A stretch of 64,000 bases of DNA from Rhodobacteraceae bacterium DSL-40 (GCA_003258405.1 QKPN01000005.1:1-64000), one strand, 5' to 3'. Shown: positions 34,135-43,500, counted from the first letter of the stretch. Numbers and translations: made by a program. The notes: generated by a model from the sequence alone, not told the origin.

Positions 34135-35397
34135 TCAAAGCTCGATGAACTTCGCGGGAATGCCGGTCAGCACGATCACCTCTCCCCCGTGCATCTTGAT
34201 CGCCATGACCGTCGCGGAACCGATCGGCCAGACATCGCAGCCGAGTTTGGGGGTAAAGGCGCTTTCGCCCTTCTGCTTGCCGCGGAAAACCAGCGGAATG
34301 TTGATCTTGTACTCATGGCCCGCCTTCTGCGATTCCGCACCTGTCGCCACGAACGGCACGATCTCGTGCTTGGCCTTGGTCTGCGCTTTCCAGGCCTGAG
34401 CGCGATCGAGTTTTTCCTGCGCCGACAGCGCGTCCCAATCCTGCATGATCACGCGGGCATGCTCGATGGTGATCGGCGCGTGGTCGCGGCCGAAGAAGCC
34501 GCCCGCCGCGGTGATCTGTTCCGGTGAACGGGTATCGCCGCGATAGAGTGTCACTGTGGACGTCTCTTCCTCTGTCTCGCCCGATCGTGCCGAAAGATCT
34601 TCCTTTACCGCAGCGGAGACTTCCTCCTTCGATCGCCCGAGCGTGAGTTCCACCAGTTGCGGAACAGACACCACCGGCAATTTCGAATCCCGGTATTGCT
34701 CGAACTTTCCGAGCACGGTCGCGATATCTGTCGCCTCGGTCACGCCATAGCTCGGCAGGATCGCCTCGAGCTTCTCCGGTGTGAGCCCGTCGAGCGCGAG
34801 CTCGAACTTGCCCTGTGCCACCGGGCGCGCCGGGGCGGCGGGCGCATCCGCCAGCGTCTCCCTATCAGCGGGTTTCATCTGAGCGGCGCGTGCGCCCATC
34901 GCATCGGCCTCAGTCTCGAGGCCCGGATCGTCGTTGACCGCAATGCCGCCGCGCTCGGTCGTGGGCTGGACCCGCCCCTGTTTCTGCTGCGCCACATGCC
35001 AGGCTTCGTGCGGCAGGTGCCGCTCCTGACCGGGGGCCATGTGAATCTCGCTGCCTTGCGCGTATGCATGAGCGCCGACCTTGGCCGGTTCGGCCGAATT
35101 GTAATGCACCCTTACATCATCGAGCCCCTGCCCCGAGAGGGTCTCGACGCCCGATTTCAGCGCGTCGGGCAGGCCCGTGCGGTTCGGCGCGGCGTCCGCC
35201 ATCTCCTGAAGCTGGGCCGTGTGGTGGACACCGGGGCAATCCTCGGCCATGAGCTGAAGGCCCCCGAGTGCGCGTTCGCCCGCGCTTGATGCCGCGATCG
35301 GGAGCAAGCCGGTCCGGCGCCGCTGTGCGGGCTCCGCTGTCTGAGCCGGGCTCGTCTGCTGCATCCTGCCGCTGCGTGCGTTCATGCCGTTTCCCAT
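34135..35397 (-). CDS. DUF4157 (eCIS core) protein with a C-terminal ADP-ribosyltransferase-like toxin domain
   Basis: A 420-residue protein with no signal peptide. Residues about 75-150 match the DUF4157/eCIS core domain, with the metalloprotease-like HEAWH at 130-134 and the preceding VHYNSAEPAKVGAHAYAQGS. A low-complexity linker follows. Residues 283-420 resemble cholera/pertussis-type ADP-ribosyltransferases: LYRGDTRSPEQITAAGGF (arginine at 286), a weak match to the second motif in FVATGAESQKAG (349-360), and HGGEVIVLTGIPAKF near the end, with the glutamate at 406. The first acidic residue of the usual ExE pair is Gly. eCIS structural genes and an immunity gene are not visible. Confidence 0.75.
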   Translation of the reverse strand: MGNGMNARSGRMQQTSPAQTAEPAQRRRTGLLPIAASSAGERALGGLQLMAEDCPGVHHTAQLQEMADAAPNRTGLPDALKSGVETLSGQGLDDVRVHYNSAEPAKVGAHAYAQGSEIHMAPGQERHLPHEAWHVAQQKQGRVQPTTERGGIAVNDDPGLETEADAMGARAAQMKPADRETLADAPAAPARPVAQGKFELALDGLTPEKLEAILPSYGVTEATDIATVLGKFEQYRDSKLPVVSVPQLVELTLGRSKEEVSAAVKEDLSARSGETEEETSTVTLYRGDTRSPEQITAAGGFFGRDHAPITIEHARVIMQDWDALSAQEKLDRAQAWKAQTKAKHEIVPFVATGAESQKAGHEYKINIPLVFRGKQKGESAFTPKLGCDVWPIGSATVMAIKMHGGEVIVLTGIPAKFIEL

Positions 35398-35484
35398 GCG
35401 GATTGCCCCTCGATCCGTTCTGCATGGGCTTTGGTTAGCCTTCCCTTAACGTGCCGATGCGGACCGTCCCGGCGCGGCAGCGGT

Positions 35485-36261
35485 TCAGACCGCTGCCCCC
35501 ATCTCCCTCCGGCGCCGCTGTGCCCAGGCCGAAACAGCTTCGCCGAAGGCAATGAAGAGCGTACGCGAAACAGGATCGGCCACTGCGTTCCATTCCGGGT
35601 GCCACTGCACTCCCATCGCGAAACCCTGCGCGCCCTTGATGACGATGGCCTCCGGAGTGCCGTCGGATGCCAGTCCCTCGATCACCACGCGCTCGCCCCG
35701 GTCGAGAATGCCCTGGCCGTGCAGCGAGTTGACCATGATCTCGTCCTTGCCGAGCAGGCGATGGAACTGCCCGCCGGGGGTCAGGGATACGGTGTGGCGC
35801 AGCTCGAACTTCTCCTCCAGCGTTCCGTCCGGCGGCATGCGGTGATTGATCCGGCCGGGAATCTCGCGAATCTCCGGGTGGAGCGTGCCGCCGAAGGCAA
35901 CGTTGAATTCCTGAAACCCCCGGCAGATCCCGAAGATCGGCACCGCGCGCGCCACGCATTCCGAGATGAGCGGCAGTGTCACCGCATCGCGGTCGGGGTC
36001 GAAGGCGCCGTGCTTCTCCGTGGGTTCGTGCCCGTAGAGGCTTGGATGCACATTGGGCCGTCCGCCGGTGAAGACAAACCCGTCACAGGCCGTGAGCAGG
36101 TCGGCGATGGCCCCGACCTTGGGCAGGGCGGGCACGATCAGCGGTATGGCGCCGGTCAGATCGGCGACGGCTTCGATGTTGGAGACGCCCGCCGCCTGGA
36201 CGGGATAGGTGTCATTGGCCATGTGACTGTTGCCAATGATGCCGATTACGGGACGAGACAT
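35485..36261 (-). CDS. Class I glutamine amidotransferase-like (gamma-glutamyl hydrolase type)
   Basis: A 258-residue peptidase C26 family protein. The nucleophile is in PIFGICRGFQEFNVAFGG, the catalytic His/Glu in FAMGVQWHPEWNAV, and the N-terminal strand is RPVIGIIGNSHMA. These enzymes release gamma-linked glutamate, for example from gamma-glutamyl-GABA (PuuD) in polyamine breakdown, but no puu genes are adjacent. The start MSRPVIG at 36261 leaves a 156-bp gap to pepN. Exact substrate is uncertain. Confidence 0.88.
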   Translation of the reverse strand: MSRPVIGIIGNSHMANDTYPVQAAGVSNIEAVADLTGAIPLIVPALPKVGAIADLLTACDGFVFTGGRPNVHPSLYGHEPTEKHGAFDPDRDAVTLPLISECVARAVPIFGICRGFQEFNVAFGGTLHPEIREIPGRINHRMPPDGTLEEKFELRHTVSLTPGGQFHRLLGKDEIMVNSLHGQGILDRGERVVIEGLASDGTPEAIVIKGAQGFAMGVQWHPEWNAVADPVSRTLFIAFGEAVSAWAQRRRREMGAAV

Positions 36262-36417
36262 GAGCACGACTTCGCTTACCTGATACCTGACCAGAGGATA
36301 GGCGTCTCGGCCGCTCGCGTCGAGACCGCTGCGCAGGCTCGCCGTCGCGCCGCGAGCGCTTGACCAGTTTTGCATCATCGTGACACGTTGCGCGCGACTC
36401 AGAGAAGGAAATCTCCC

Positions 36418-39012
36418 ATGGCGCGCGTCGACGCAGAGGCCCCGGTGATCCGGCTCGCCGATTACCTGCCCCCCACCTACCTGACCGACCGCGTGGAACT
36501 CACGGTGAGGCTTTCTCCCGGCGCGACCCGCGTGCGGGCGCGCCTTCACATGCGGCCCAACCCGGCTCTGCCGGAAGACCCGCATGATCTCCATTTCGAG
36601 GGGCGCGCGCTGAAGCTCATCTCGGCTGCGATCGACGGCCAGACCGTGCCCCGCAACGCCCAGGCGCTCGACGGCGAGGGCTTGCGCATCCCGGCCGAGC
36701 TCGTGCCTCAGCGCCCCTTTGTCTGGGAAGCCGAAACCGAGATCTCGCCCGACACCAATACCGCGCTGGAGGGTCTCTACATGTCGCGCGGCATGTACTG
36801 CACCCAGTGCGAGGCCCAGGGGTTCCGCAAGATCACCTTCTTCCCCGATCGTCCCGACGTGATGGCGACCTACAAGGTCCGCATCGAGGGCGACGCGCCG
36901 GTCATGCTCTCGAACGGCAACCTCATCGGGTCCGGCCCCGGCTGGGCCGAGTGGGAGGATCCGCACCCGAAGCCCTGCTACCTCTTCGCGCTCGTTGCGG
37001 GCGATCTGCGCGCGGTCGAGGACAGCTTCACCACCCGCTCGGGCCGTGAGGTGCTGCTCCAGATCTGGGTCCGTCCGGGCGACGAGCCGCGCTGCGGCTA
37101 TGCGATGGATGCGCTCAAGCGCTCGATGGCCTGGGACGAGGAGGTCTACGGCCGCGAATACGATCTCGACCGCTTCATGATCGTCGCGGTCGACGACTTC
37201 AACATGGGGGCCATGGAGAACAAGGGCCTCAACATCTTCAACTCGAAATACGTGCTGGCGAGCCCCGAGACCGCCACCGATACCGACTACGCCTTCATCG
37301 AGTCGATCATCGCGCACGAGTATTTCCATAACTGGACCGGCAACCGCATCACCTGCCGCGACTGGTTCCAGCTCTGCCTCAAGGAAGGCCTGACCGTCTT
37401 CCGCGATCAGCAGTTCTCGGCCGATCAGCGCAGTGCGGCGGTCAAGCGCATCGAGGACGTCATCCGCCTCCGCTCGGCGCAGTTCCGCGAGGATGCGGGC
37501 CCGCTCGCCCACCCTGTGCGGCCCGAGGAATACATCGAGATCAACAACTTCTACACCGCCACCGTCTATGAGAAAGGGGCCGAGGTCATCGGCATGCTCC
37601 GCCGCCTGGTCGGCCCGGAGACCTATGCCAAGGCACTTGACCTCTATTTCCAGCGTCACGACGGCGAGGCCTGCACGATCGAGGACTGGCTGAAGGTCTT
37701 CGAGGATGCGTCCGGTCGCGATCTCACCCAGTTCAAGCGCTGGTATTCCCAGGCGGGCACCCCTCGCCTCAAGGTCCGCGAAAGCTTCGAGGCGGGCGAA
37801 TACAGCCTGACCTTCTCGCAATCAACGCCGCCCACCCCCGGTCAGCCGGTCAAGGCGCCGCTGGTGATCCCGGTCGCTTACGGTCTTCTCGACCGAGAGG
37901 GTGCAGAAATCGAGAGCGGGGTTCTGGAACTCACCAACCCGGTGCAGCGTTTCTCGTGGGCCATGACGGAACAGCCTGTCCCCTCGCTTCTGCGCGGCTT
38001 TTCCGCGCCCGTTATCCTTGAGCGCCCATCGGACGCAGCGGGGCGCGCCTTCCTGCTCGGTCATGACAGCGACCCCTTCAACAAGTGGGAAGCGGGCAGG
38101 GCCCATGCCCTCGATCTCATCGGCCGGATGTCCCGCGACGCCGGGGTCACGGCCGAGCCCGAATATCTCGACGCTCTTTCCGCGCTTGCCGAGGATGACA
38201 GCCTCGATCCCGCCTTCAAGGCGCTCGCTCTCGGGCTGCCGTCCGTCGAGGATGTGATCTCGGCGCTGGCCGAGGCCGGGCATGCGCCGGATCCGGGGGC
38301 TATCCATGCCGCGCGCCGGCGCCTCGAGGTCGCGATTGCCGCGGGCCTTGGCGAGATGCTGCCCGCGCTCTATCAGGACAACGACGTGCCGGGGCCCTAT
38401 TTGCCCGATGCCGCCGCGGCGGGCCGCCGGGCGTTGCGGGCCCGCGCGCTCGGCCTCCTGACGGCCCTCGAGCCGGAAGCGGGCCGGGCCGAGGCCCAGT
38501 TTGCCGCGGCCGACAACATGACCGAGCGCATGTCGGCGCTGTCACTCCTCGTGGCCCATGGCCGTGGGGCGGAGGCGCTTGCCGAGTTTGAGGCGGTCTG
38601 GTCGTCCGACCGGCTGGTGATGGACAAGTGGTTTGCCGTTCAGGCGAGCCTCACACCGCCCGAAACCGCAGTCGAGACCGTTCAGGCCCTGGCCCGCCGC
38701 CAGGATTTCGACTGGAAGAATCCGAATCGCTTCCGCTCGCTCGTCGGCGCATTCGCCAGCGGCAATGCCGCGGGCTTCCATGCCGAGAGCGGCGCCGGCT
38801 ATGATTTCGTCATCGACTGGCTGATCCGGCTCGATCCGGTCAACCCGCAGACAACCGCACGCCTCACCACCGCTTTCGGCACATGGCGGGTTTTCGGCGC
38901 CGAACGCCGCGACGCGATGCGGGCGGCGCTCGAACGCCTTGCAGGGCAGCCCGATCTTTCCAAGGACGCGTCCGAAATGGTAAGTCGCCTGTTAACCGAC
39001 GACACGCCATGA
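36418..39012 (+). CDS. pepN: Aminopeptidase N
   Basis: An 864-residue M1 metallopeptidase that trims N-terminal residues from peptides. The start MARVDAEAPVIRLADYL follows GAGAAGGAAATCTCCC. The exopeptidase motif NMGAMENKGLNIF is at about 262-275, the zinc site HEYFHNWTGNRITC at about 301-314, and the second zinc ligand Glu is in CLKEGLTVFRDQ shortly after. The C-terminal superhelix fills the last 400 residues. Length equals the PepN subfamily of proteobacteria. It is transcribed away from the amidotransferase gene and toward the acyltransferase, 52 bp on. Confidence 0.97.
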   Translation: MARVDAEAPVIRLADYLPPTYLTDRVELTVRLSPGATRVRARLHMRPNPALPEDPHDLHFEGRALKLISAAIDGQTVPRNAQALDGEGLRIPAELVPQRPFVWEAETEISPDTNTALEGLYMSRGMYCTQCEAQGFRKITFFPDRPDVMATYKVRIEGDAPVMLSNGNLIGSGPGWAEWEDPHPKPCYLFALVAGDLRAVEDSFTTRSGREVLLQIWVRPGDEPRCGYAMDALKRSMAWDEEVYGREYDLDRFMIVAVDDFNMGAMENKGLNIFNSKYVLASPETATDTDYAFIESIIAHEYFHNWTGNRITCRDWFQLCLKEGLTVFRDQQFSADQRSAAVKRIEDVIRLRSAQFREDAGPLAHPVRPEEYIEINNFYTATVYEKGAEVIGMLRRLVGPETYAKALDLYFQRHDGEACTIEDWLKVFEDASGRDLTQFKRWYSQAGTPRLKVRESFEAGEYSLTFSQSTPPTPGQPVKAPLVIPVAYGLLDREGAEIESGVLELTNPVQRFSWAMTEQPVPSLLRGFSAPVILERPSDAAGRAFLLGHDSDPFNKWEAGRAHALDLIGRMSRDAGVTAEPEYLDALSALAEDDSLDPAFKALALGLPSVEDVISALAEAGHAPDPGAIHAARRRLEVAIAAGLGEMLPALYQDNDVPGPYLPDAAAAGRRALRARALGLLTALEPEAGRAEAQFAAADNMTERMSALSLLVAHGRGAEALAEFEAVWSSDRLVMDKWFAVQASLTPPETAVETVQALARRQDFDWKNPNRFRSLVGAFASGNAAGFHAESGAGYDFVIDWLIRLDPVNPQTTARLTTAFGTWRVFGAERRDAMRAALERLAGQPDLSKDASEMVSRLLTDDTP

Positions 39013-39064
39013 CTGCGGCGGATGTCATGGATGTGTTAGACTGATGTGATAGACGGGGCCAATT

Positions 39065-39949
39065 ATGCGGGAAGTGGTCGACCAGCTCATCGAGGAACGC
39101 GCGCCTTGGCTCGAGCGCCGGGGGATCGGCGTCACGGCCGCGCGCAAGGTGCTGCATCTCCTCCTCAAGTACGAATATACCATCCGCATCGGCGAGGAAG
39201 TCGAGAAGATGCCCCAGGGGGGTGAGGTGCTCCTCTCGCTCGCCGAGATGTTCTACCATCATATCGAGGTGCAGGGTCTCGAGAACATTCCCGCCTCCGG
39301 CCCCGCAATCGTGATGGCCAACCACCCGACCGGCATCGCCGACGGCGTCGTGCTCTACAAGGCACTCTCCCGCCGCCGCCCCGATCTCTTCATCTTCGCC
39401 AATGCCGATGCGATGCGCGTCCTTCCACAGCTCGGCCATGTGCTGGCGCCGGTCGAGTGGCGCCCGGAAAAGCGCAGCCACAAGCAGAACCGCGAGACGA
39501 TGAACTACGCCCACGAGGCCTTCGGCTCCGGCCGCCTCGGCGTGCTCTTCCCTTCCGGCCGCCTCGCCAAGCGCCGCTGGTTGAAGCTCCACGAGCGGCC
39601 CTGGATGGCCTCTGGCGCCATGCTCGCCCGTCGCTTCAACCTGCCGATTGTGCCGCTCCACATCACCGCGCGCAATTCCGCGATCTTCTATATCTTCGAC
39701 CGCATCCACCCGACGCTCCGCGACATCACCCTTTTTCATGAGGTGGTGAACAAGAAACGCCAGCCCTACCGGATCACCATCGGCGCGCCGATGGATCCGG
39801 AGACGCTGCCCTCGGGGTCGGCCGAGGCGACCGAGGTCATGCGCGACCGCGTGCTCGAGCTTGGCGGCCAGGGCGGCCCGCAGACCGTGCTCACCGCGCC
39901 GCGGCTCGGTTCGAACCGCCGTCTGAAGCCCGTCCGCGCCATCGGCTGA
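39065..39949 (+). CDS. PlsC-type lysophospholipid acyltransferase
   Basis: A 294-residue enzyme with the acyltransferase block NHPTGIADGVVLYKALSR, where HPTGIAD gives the HX4D motif at about residue 86, and a later FPSGRLAKRRWLKLH element for acyl acceptor binding. It lacks an obvious N-terminal membrane helix, so it may be peripheral. It likely adds acyl chains to a lysolipid or glycerol-phosphate; members of this type include ornithine lipid-related enzymes. Its end is followed by the relic of a regulator. Confidence 0.85.
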   Translation: MREVVDQLIEERAPWLERRGIGVTAARKVLHLLLKYEYTIRIGEEVEKMPQGGEVLLSLAEMFYHHIEVQGLENIPASGPAIVMANHPTGIADGVVLYKALSRRRPDLFIFANADAMRVLPQLGHVLAPVEWRPEKRSHKQNRETMNYAHEAFGSGRLGVLFPSGRLAKRRWLKLHERPWMASGAMLARRFNLPIVPLHITARNSAIFYIFDRIHPTLRDITLFHEVVNKKRQPYRITIGAPMDPETLPSGSAEATEVMRDRVLELGGQGGPQTVLTAPRLGSNRRLKPVRAIG

Positions 39950-40029
39950 TTTCCCGTCGACCGTGCCGCGACACCTTGGCGCACGGCCGCCCCCGACCTT
40001 GGCGGCGGCCAACGTCGCTGACCTGCCGG

Positions 40030-40340
40030 ATCGGCTGCACCTCGCCGCACGGCCTTTCCGATGGGGCCAGCCTCCGCAAGACCGAGGTCGCGACCGGCGG
40101 CATGCAGTCCTGGATCGTGCGCCACCTGGGGTATGCGCTCGGCGTCCGCATGACGGCCCGCCGCCGGTCGCGCGCTTCAAAGGCCCGGACGGACAACGAT
40201 CCTTTCGGTACGATCATCGGCGAGATCCCGGTGATGCCACGGCTCCTGGAGCGCACCCGCCGGCTCGCCGGGAGCCGGGTGAAACCGGCACCGGCAAGGA
40301 GCTGATGGCCCGCACGCTCCACGCGGTCGTCGCATGCGGC
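40030..40340 (+). pseudogene. Relic of a sigma-54-dependent transcription activator
   Basis: Two frames carry matching pieces of one protein. About 40045-40293 reads SLRKTEVATGGMQSWIVRHL and then NDPFGTIIGEIPVM, RLLERTRRLAGSR in one frame; from 40278 another frame gives GETGTGKELMARTLHAV, the Walker A (GETGTGKE) of NtrC/HupR-type AAA+ activators. Only the linker and the first motif remain, with at least one frameshift between them, and nothing of the sigma-54 contact motif GAFTGA. The 490-bp gap between the acyltransferase and the cytochrome gene holds no other gene. It implies an original full activator was lost. Confidence 0.6.
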
Positions 40341-40439
40341 CGTCGCCGCTGGCGCCGCTCCGGCCGCCAAGTTAAGGTGCTCCCGCACCCCCAGAAGGCG
40401 CCCGATCTTCCGAGCCGCCAGCAGACCGGAGGCTCCGCC

Positions 40440-42395
40440 ATGCGCCGCACAGCCCTCGCCCAGCTCGCCGTCCTCATCGTCTCCGGCCTCCTGCTCGCCG
40501 CGCTCCCGGCCGCCGCCGCCGAGATGACCCCGGCTGACGCGCCCCCGGCCTACGTTGGCTCGGAGAGCTGCACCGCGTGCCACCGGGCGGAGGCCAAGGC
40601 CTGGAAGGGCTCCCATCACGGCCTCGCCTGGACCGCGCCCACGCCCGGGAATGTTCGCGCCGATTTCGACGGCACCGAATTCTCGCAGGGCGACATGACC
40701 GCCCGCTTCCGGATCGAGCCCGACGGCAGTTACCACGTGGCCGTCACCGAGACCGATGGCGTGACGACCGACTACCGGGTCCATTCGGTCGCCGGGGTCT
40801 ACCCGCTCCAGCAGTATCTCATCGAGACCGAACCGGGCCGGCTCCAGAGCTTCGACGTGGTCTGGGACAGCGAGAAGGGCGGCTGGTTCAGCCTCTCCAC
40901 GGACGGACCCTTCGCGCCGGACGATGGCATGCACTGGACCGGCCCCTACAAGAACTGGAACGGCCGCTGCGCTGAATGCCATGCCACCGGCTTCGTGAAG
41001 AACTATGACGCGACCGCGCATACCTTCGCCTCCACCGAGGCCGAGATCGGCGTCGGCTGCGAAGCCTGTCACGGGCCGGGCTCGGCCCATGCCGCCTGGG
41101 CCTCCGGTCCGCGCAAGTCCCGCGGCAGCCCGCCGCCGAACTACGGCTTCAGTGTCGATTTCTCCGACCGCGAGGCCACCCTCGAGCAATGCGCGACCTG
41201 CCATTCCCGCCGCGAACCGCATTTCGCCGACGAGCCGCTGCCCGGCACGCCCTTTCACGACAGCTACAACCTCTCGCTGCTGATGCCCGGCCTCTACCAG
41301 GCCGATGGCCAGATCCTCGATGAGGTCTATGTCTACGGCTCGTTCCTGCAGTCAAAGATGCATGCGAAAGGCGTTACCTGCCTTGATTGCCATGAGCCGC
41401 ATTCGGCAACCCTCCGGGCTGAGGGCAACGCCGTCTGTGCCCAGTGCCACAGCCCGGCGGGCAACACCGCATTTCCGAGCCTCCGCCTCGCCGAATACGA
41501 CAGCCCCGAGCACCATTTCCACGAGCCTGGTACCCCCGGCGCCGAGTGCAAGAACTGTCACATGGTCGAGCGGGTCTACATGGGCAACGACTGGCGCGCC
41601 GATCACTCGCTCCGCGTGCCCCGGCCCGATCTCGACGCGGTGACGGGCGCGCCCGATGCCTGCACGACCTGCCATACGGGGGAGACGCCGGACTGGGCCG
41701 CGGCGCAGATCACGGAGTGGTATCCCGAAAGCACCCATCGCGGCCCGCATTATGGCGAAACGATGGCCCAGGGCCTGGCCGATCCCGTCGCCGCAGCGGG
41801 CGAGCTCATCACGCTTGCCTTCGATCCCGAGCGGCCCGGTATCGTCCGGGCGACCGCGCTCTGGATTCTCGGCCAGTCCGGCAGCCCGGAGGCGGCCGAA
41901 GCGGTCGAGCCGCTGCTGCGCGATCCCGATCCGGTCGTGCGTGCCGCCGCGGTCGATGCGCAGCGCATGGCGGCGCCCCCCGACCGTGTGCCGCGCCTCG
42001 TGGCCAGCCTCTCCGATCCCATCCGCAGCGTCCGCATCTCAGCGGCGCGAGCCATGATCGATGCGCCCATCGCCCATATGCCCGACGCGATGGAGGCCGC
42101 GCGCCGTCAGGCGACCGAGGAATGGCAGGCCGCCATGGCAGGCCGCCTCGACTTCCCCGAAACCCACCTCCAGCTCGGGGGCGTCGCCCTTGTGCTGCGT
42201 GACCCCGTCGGCGCGAGTGCGGCCTTCCGCGAGGCGGTCCGCATGGACCCCCAGCTCGTCCAGGCCTGGAGCATGGTCGTCCGCATCGCGGCACTCACCG
42301 GGAACTCCGAGGAAGCCCGCGCGGCGCTTGAGGAGGCGCTCGCCGCCAATCCGGGCGAGGCCTCGCTCGAAGCCCTGCGCGCCCAGATCCCCTGA
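40440..42395 (+). CDS. Octaheme c-type cytochrome with repeat-rich C-terminus
   Basis: A 651-residue secreted protein with signal peptide LAVLIVSGLLLAALPAAAAE. Eight CxxCH haem sites begin at residues 44, 177, 207, 251, 314, 333, 370 and 408 (CTACH, CAECH, CEACH, CATCH, CLDCH, CAQCH, CKNCH, CTTCH). Residues about 430-651 are Ala-rich helical repeats of HEAT/TPR type with no haem. This matches the multihaem cytochrome c554-like group with TPR tails, whose members act in anaerobic or nitrogen-related respiration, but no subgroup can be fixed. The ATG at 40440 is the only one giving a signal peptide; no haem-lyase gene is nearby. Confidence 0.85.
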   Translation: MRRTALAQLAVLIVSGLLLAALPAAAAEMTPADAPPAYVGSESCTACHRAEAKAWKGSHHGLAWTAPTPGNVRADFDGTEFSQGDMTARFRIEPDGSYHVAVTETDGVTTDYRVHSVAGVYPLQQYLIETEPGRLQSFDVVWDSEKGGWFSLSTDGPFAPDDGMHWTGPYKNWNGRCAECHATGFVKNYDATAHTFASTEAEIGVGCEACHGPGSAHAAWASGPRKSRGSPPPNYGFSVDFSDREATLEQCATCHSRREPHFADEPLPGTPFHDSYNLSLLMPGLYQADGQILDEVYVYGSFLQSKMHAKGVTCLDCHEPHSATLRAEGNAVCAQCHSPAGNTAFPSLRLAEYDSPEHHFHEPGTPGAECKNCHMVERVYMGNDWRADHSLRVPRPDLDAVTGAPDACTTCHTGETPDWAAAQITEWYPESTHRGPHYGETMAQGLADPVAAAGELITLAFDPERPGIVRATALWILGQSGSPEAAEAVEPLLRDPDPVVRAAAVDAQRMAAPPDRVPRLVASLSDPIRSVRISAARAMIDAPIAHMPDAMEAARRQATEEWQAAMAGRLDFPETHLQLGGVALVLRDPVGASAAFREAVRMDPQLVQAWSMVVRIAALTGNSEEARAALEEALAANPGEASLEALRAQIP

Positions 42396-42417
42396 GGCAC
42401 GCGAAGGGAGGGGCGCC

Positions 42418-43401
42418 TCAGACGTTGACGCCCTTCATCCCCTCCTCGGTATAGCGCCCGCCCGAGACTGGCAGCGCCTCGAGGGTCCGGGCAAGTCCCG
42501 CGACGTCGGCCTCGCTGAGCCGGACACTCGAGGCTGCAACATTCTCCTCGAGATAGCGCACCCGCCGTGTGCCGGGGATCGGCACGATGTCCTTGCCCTG
42601 CGCCAGAAGCCAGGCCAGCGCGAGCTGTGCCGGCGTGCAGCCCTTCTCCTCCGCCATCGCCTTCACCGCCTCGACGATCGCGAGATTGGCCGCGAGATTG
42701 TCCTCCTGGAACCGTGGCAGAGCGGCGCGGAAGTCGCCCTCGGCGTAGCTCTGGCCCTTGCCGTATGTGCCGGTGAGGAACCCGCGCCCGAGCGGCGAAT
42801 AGGGCACGAAGGCCACCCCGAGCTCGCGGCAGACGGGCAGGACCTCCCCCTCGACATCCCGGGTCCAGAGCGAATATTCCGTCTGAACCGCCGTCACCGG
42901 ATGCACGGCGTGGGCGCGGCGCAGCGTCGCCGCACTCACCTCGCAAAGCCCGATGTGGCCGATCTTGCCTTCGGTAACGAGATCGGCGAGCGCCCCCATC
43001 ACCTCTTCGACCGGCTGCCCGGCATCGACCCGGTGAACGTAGTAGAGATCGATCCGCTCCACCCCGAGCCGCCGCAGCGAAGCCTCGCAGGATGCGCGGG
43101 CATATTCGGGGCTGTTGTCGATGGTGCGGGCATATTCGCCGGGCTTGCGTACGATTCCGAATTTTGTCGCGATCACCGCCCTGGGCCGCCGCGCCGCCAG
43201 AAACCGGCCGAGCAGCTCCTCGTTGTGATACGGGCCATACATGTCGGCGGTGTCGAAGAAGCTCACCCCGAGTTCGACGGCGCGTTCGAGCACCCGCGTC
43301 GCCTCCGCGTCATCCCGCGCGCCATAGAATTCGCTCATGCCCATGCAGCCGAGCCCGAGCGCCGATACCTCGAGCCCTCCGCCAAGTGTGCGCGTTTCCA
43401 T
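42418..43401 (-). CDS. Aldo/keto reductase (AKR13-like)
   Basis: A 327-residue NADPH-dependent aldo/keto reductase. The start METRTLGGGLEVSALGLGCM is used since the upstream extension is not natural. The catalytic tetrad is visible: Asp and Tyr in FFDTADMYGPYHNEELLG, Lys in AVIATKFGI and His in LYYVHRVDAG. The end block GKDIVPIPGTRRVRYLEEN binds NADPH. It is divergent from a LysR regulator, 110 bp apart, which probably controls it. The gene for the octaheme cytochrome is convergent with a 22-bp gap. The substrate is unknown. Confidence 0.93.
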   Translation of the reverse strand: METRTLGGGLEVSALGLGCMGMSEFYGARDDAEATRVLERAVELGVSFFDTADMYGPYHNEELLGRFLAARRPRAVIATKFGIVRKPGEYARTIDNSPEYARASCEASLRRLGVERIDLYYVHRVDAGQPVEEVMGALADLVTEGKIGHIGLCEVSAATLRRAHAVHPVTAVQTEYSLWTRDVEGEVLPVCRELGVAFVPYSPLGRGFLTGTYGKGQSYAEGDFRAALPRFQEDNLAANLAIVEAVKAMAEEKGCTPAQLALAWLLAQGKDIVPIPGTRRVRYLEENVAASSVRLSEADVAGLARTLEALPVSGGRYTEEGMKGVNV

Positions 43402-43440
43402 CTCGCTGTCCTTCCGTTGAAGCCGTGTCCTCCCGAGATT

Positions 43441-43500
43441 TGGCTTTTCGCAGCCGGAAAACCATGCTCCTTTCCGGAAGATGGATTTCCATTTCTGAAA
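43441..43500. promoter_or_regulatory. Dyads in the AKR/LysR divergent promoter region
   Basis: The gap between the two divergent starts holds TGGCTTTTC and GAAAACCA (43441-43464) as an interrupted inverted repeat, then TTTCCGGAAG (43471-43480) and TTTCTGAAAG (43492 onward), two further TTTC-N-GAAA-like sites. This repeated symmetry fits LysR binding over both promoters. No -10 or -35 boxes are clear. Confidence 0.4.

Noticed and set aside
35485-37821. Very long minus-strand frame opposite pepN
   Set aside because: Only its last 258 codons are a protein family (amidotransferase type); the rest mirrors pepN with GC-rich codons.
42393-42420. TGAGGC/GCCTCA inverted repeat spanning both convergent stop codons
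   Set aside because: The stem is only 6 bp with a 16-nt loop and depends on the stop codons themselves; too weak to call a terminator.
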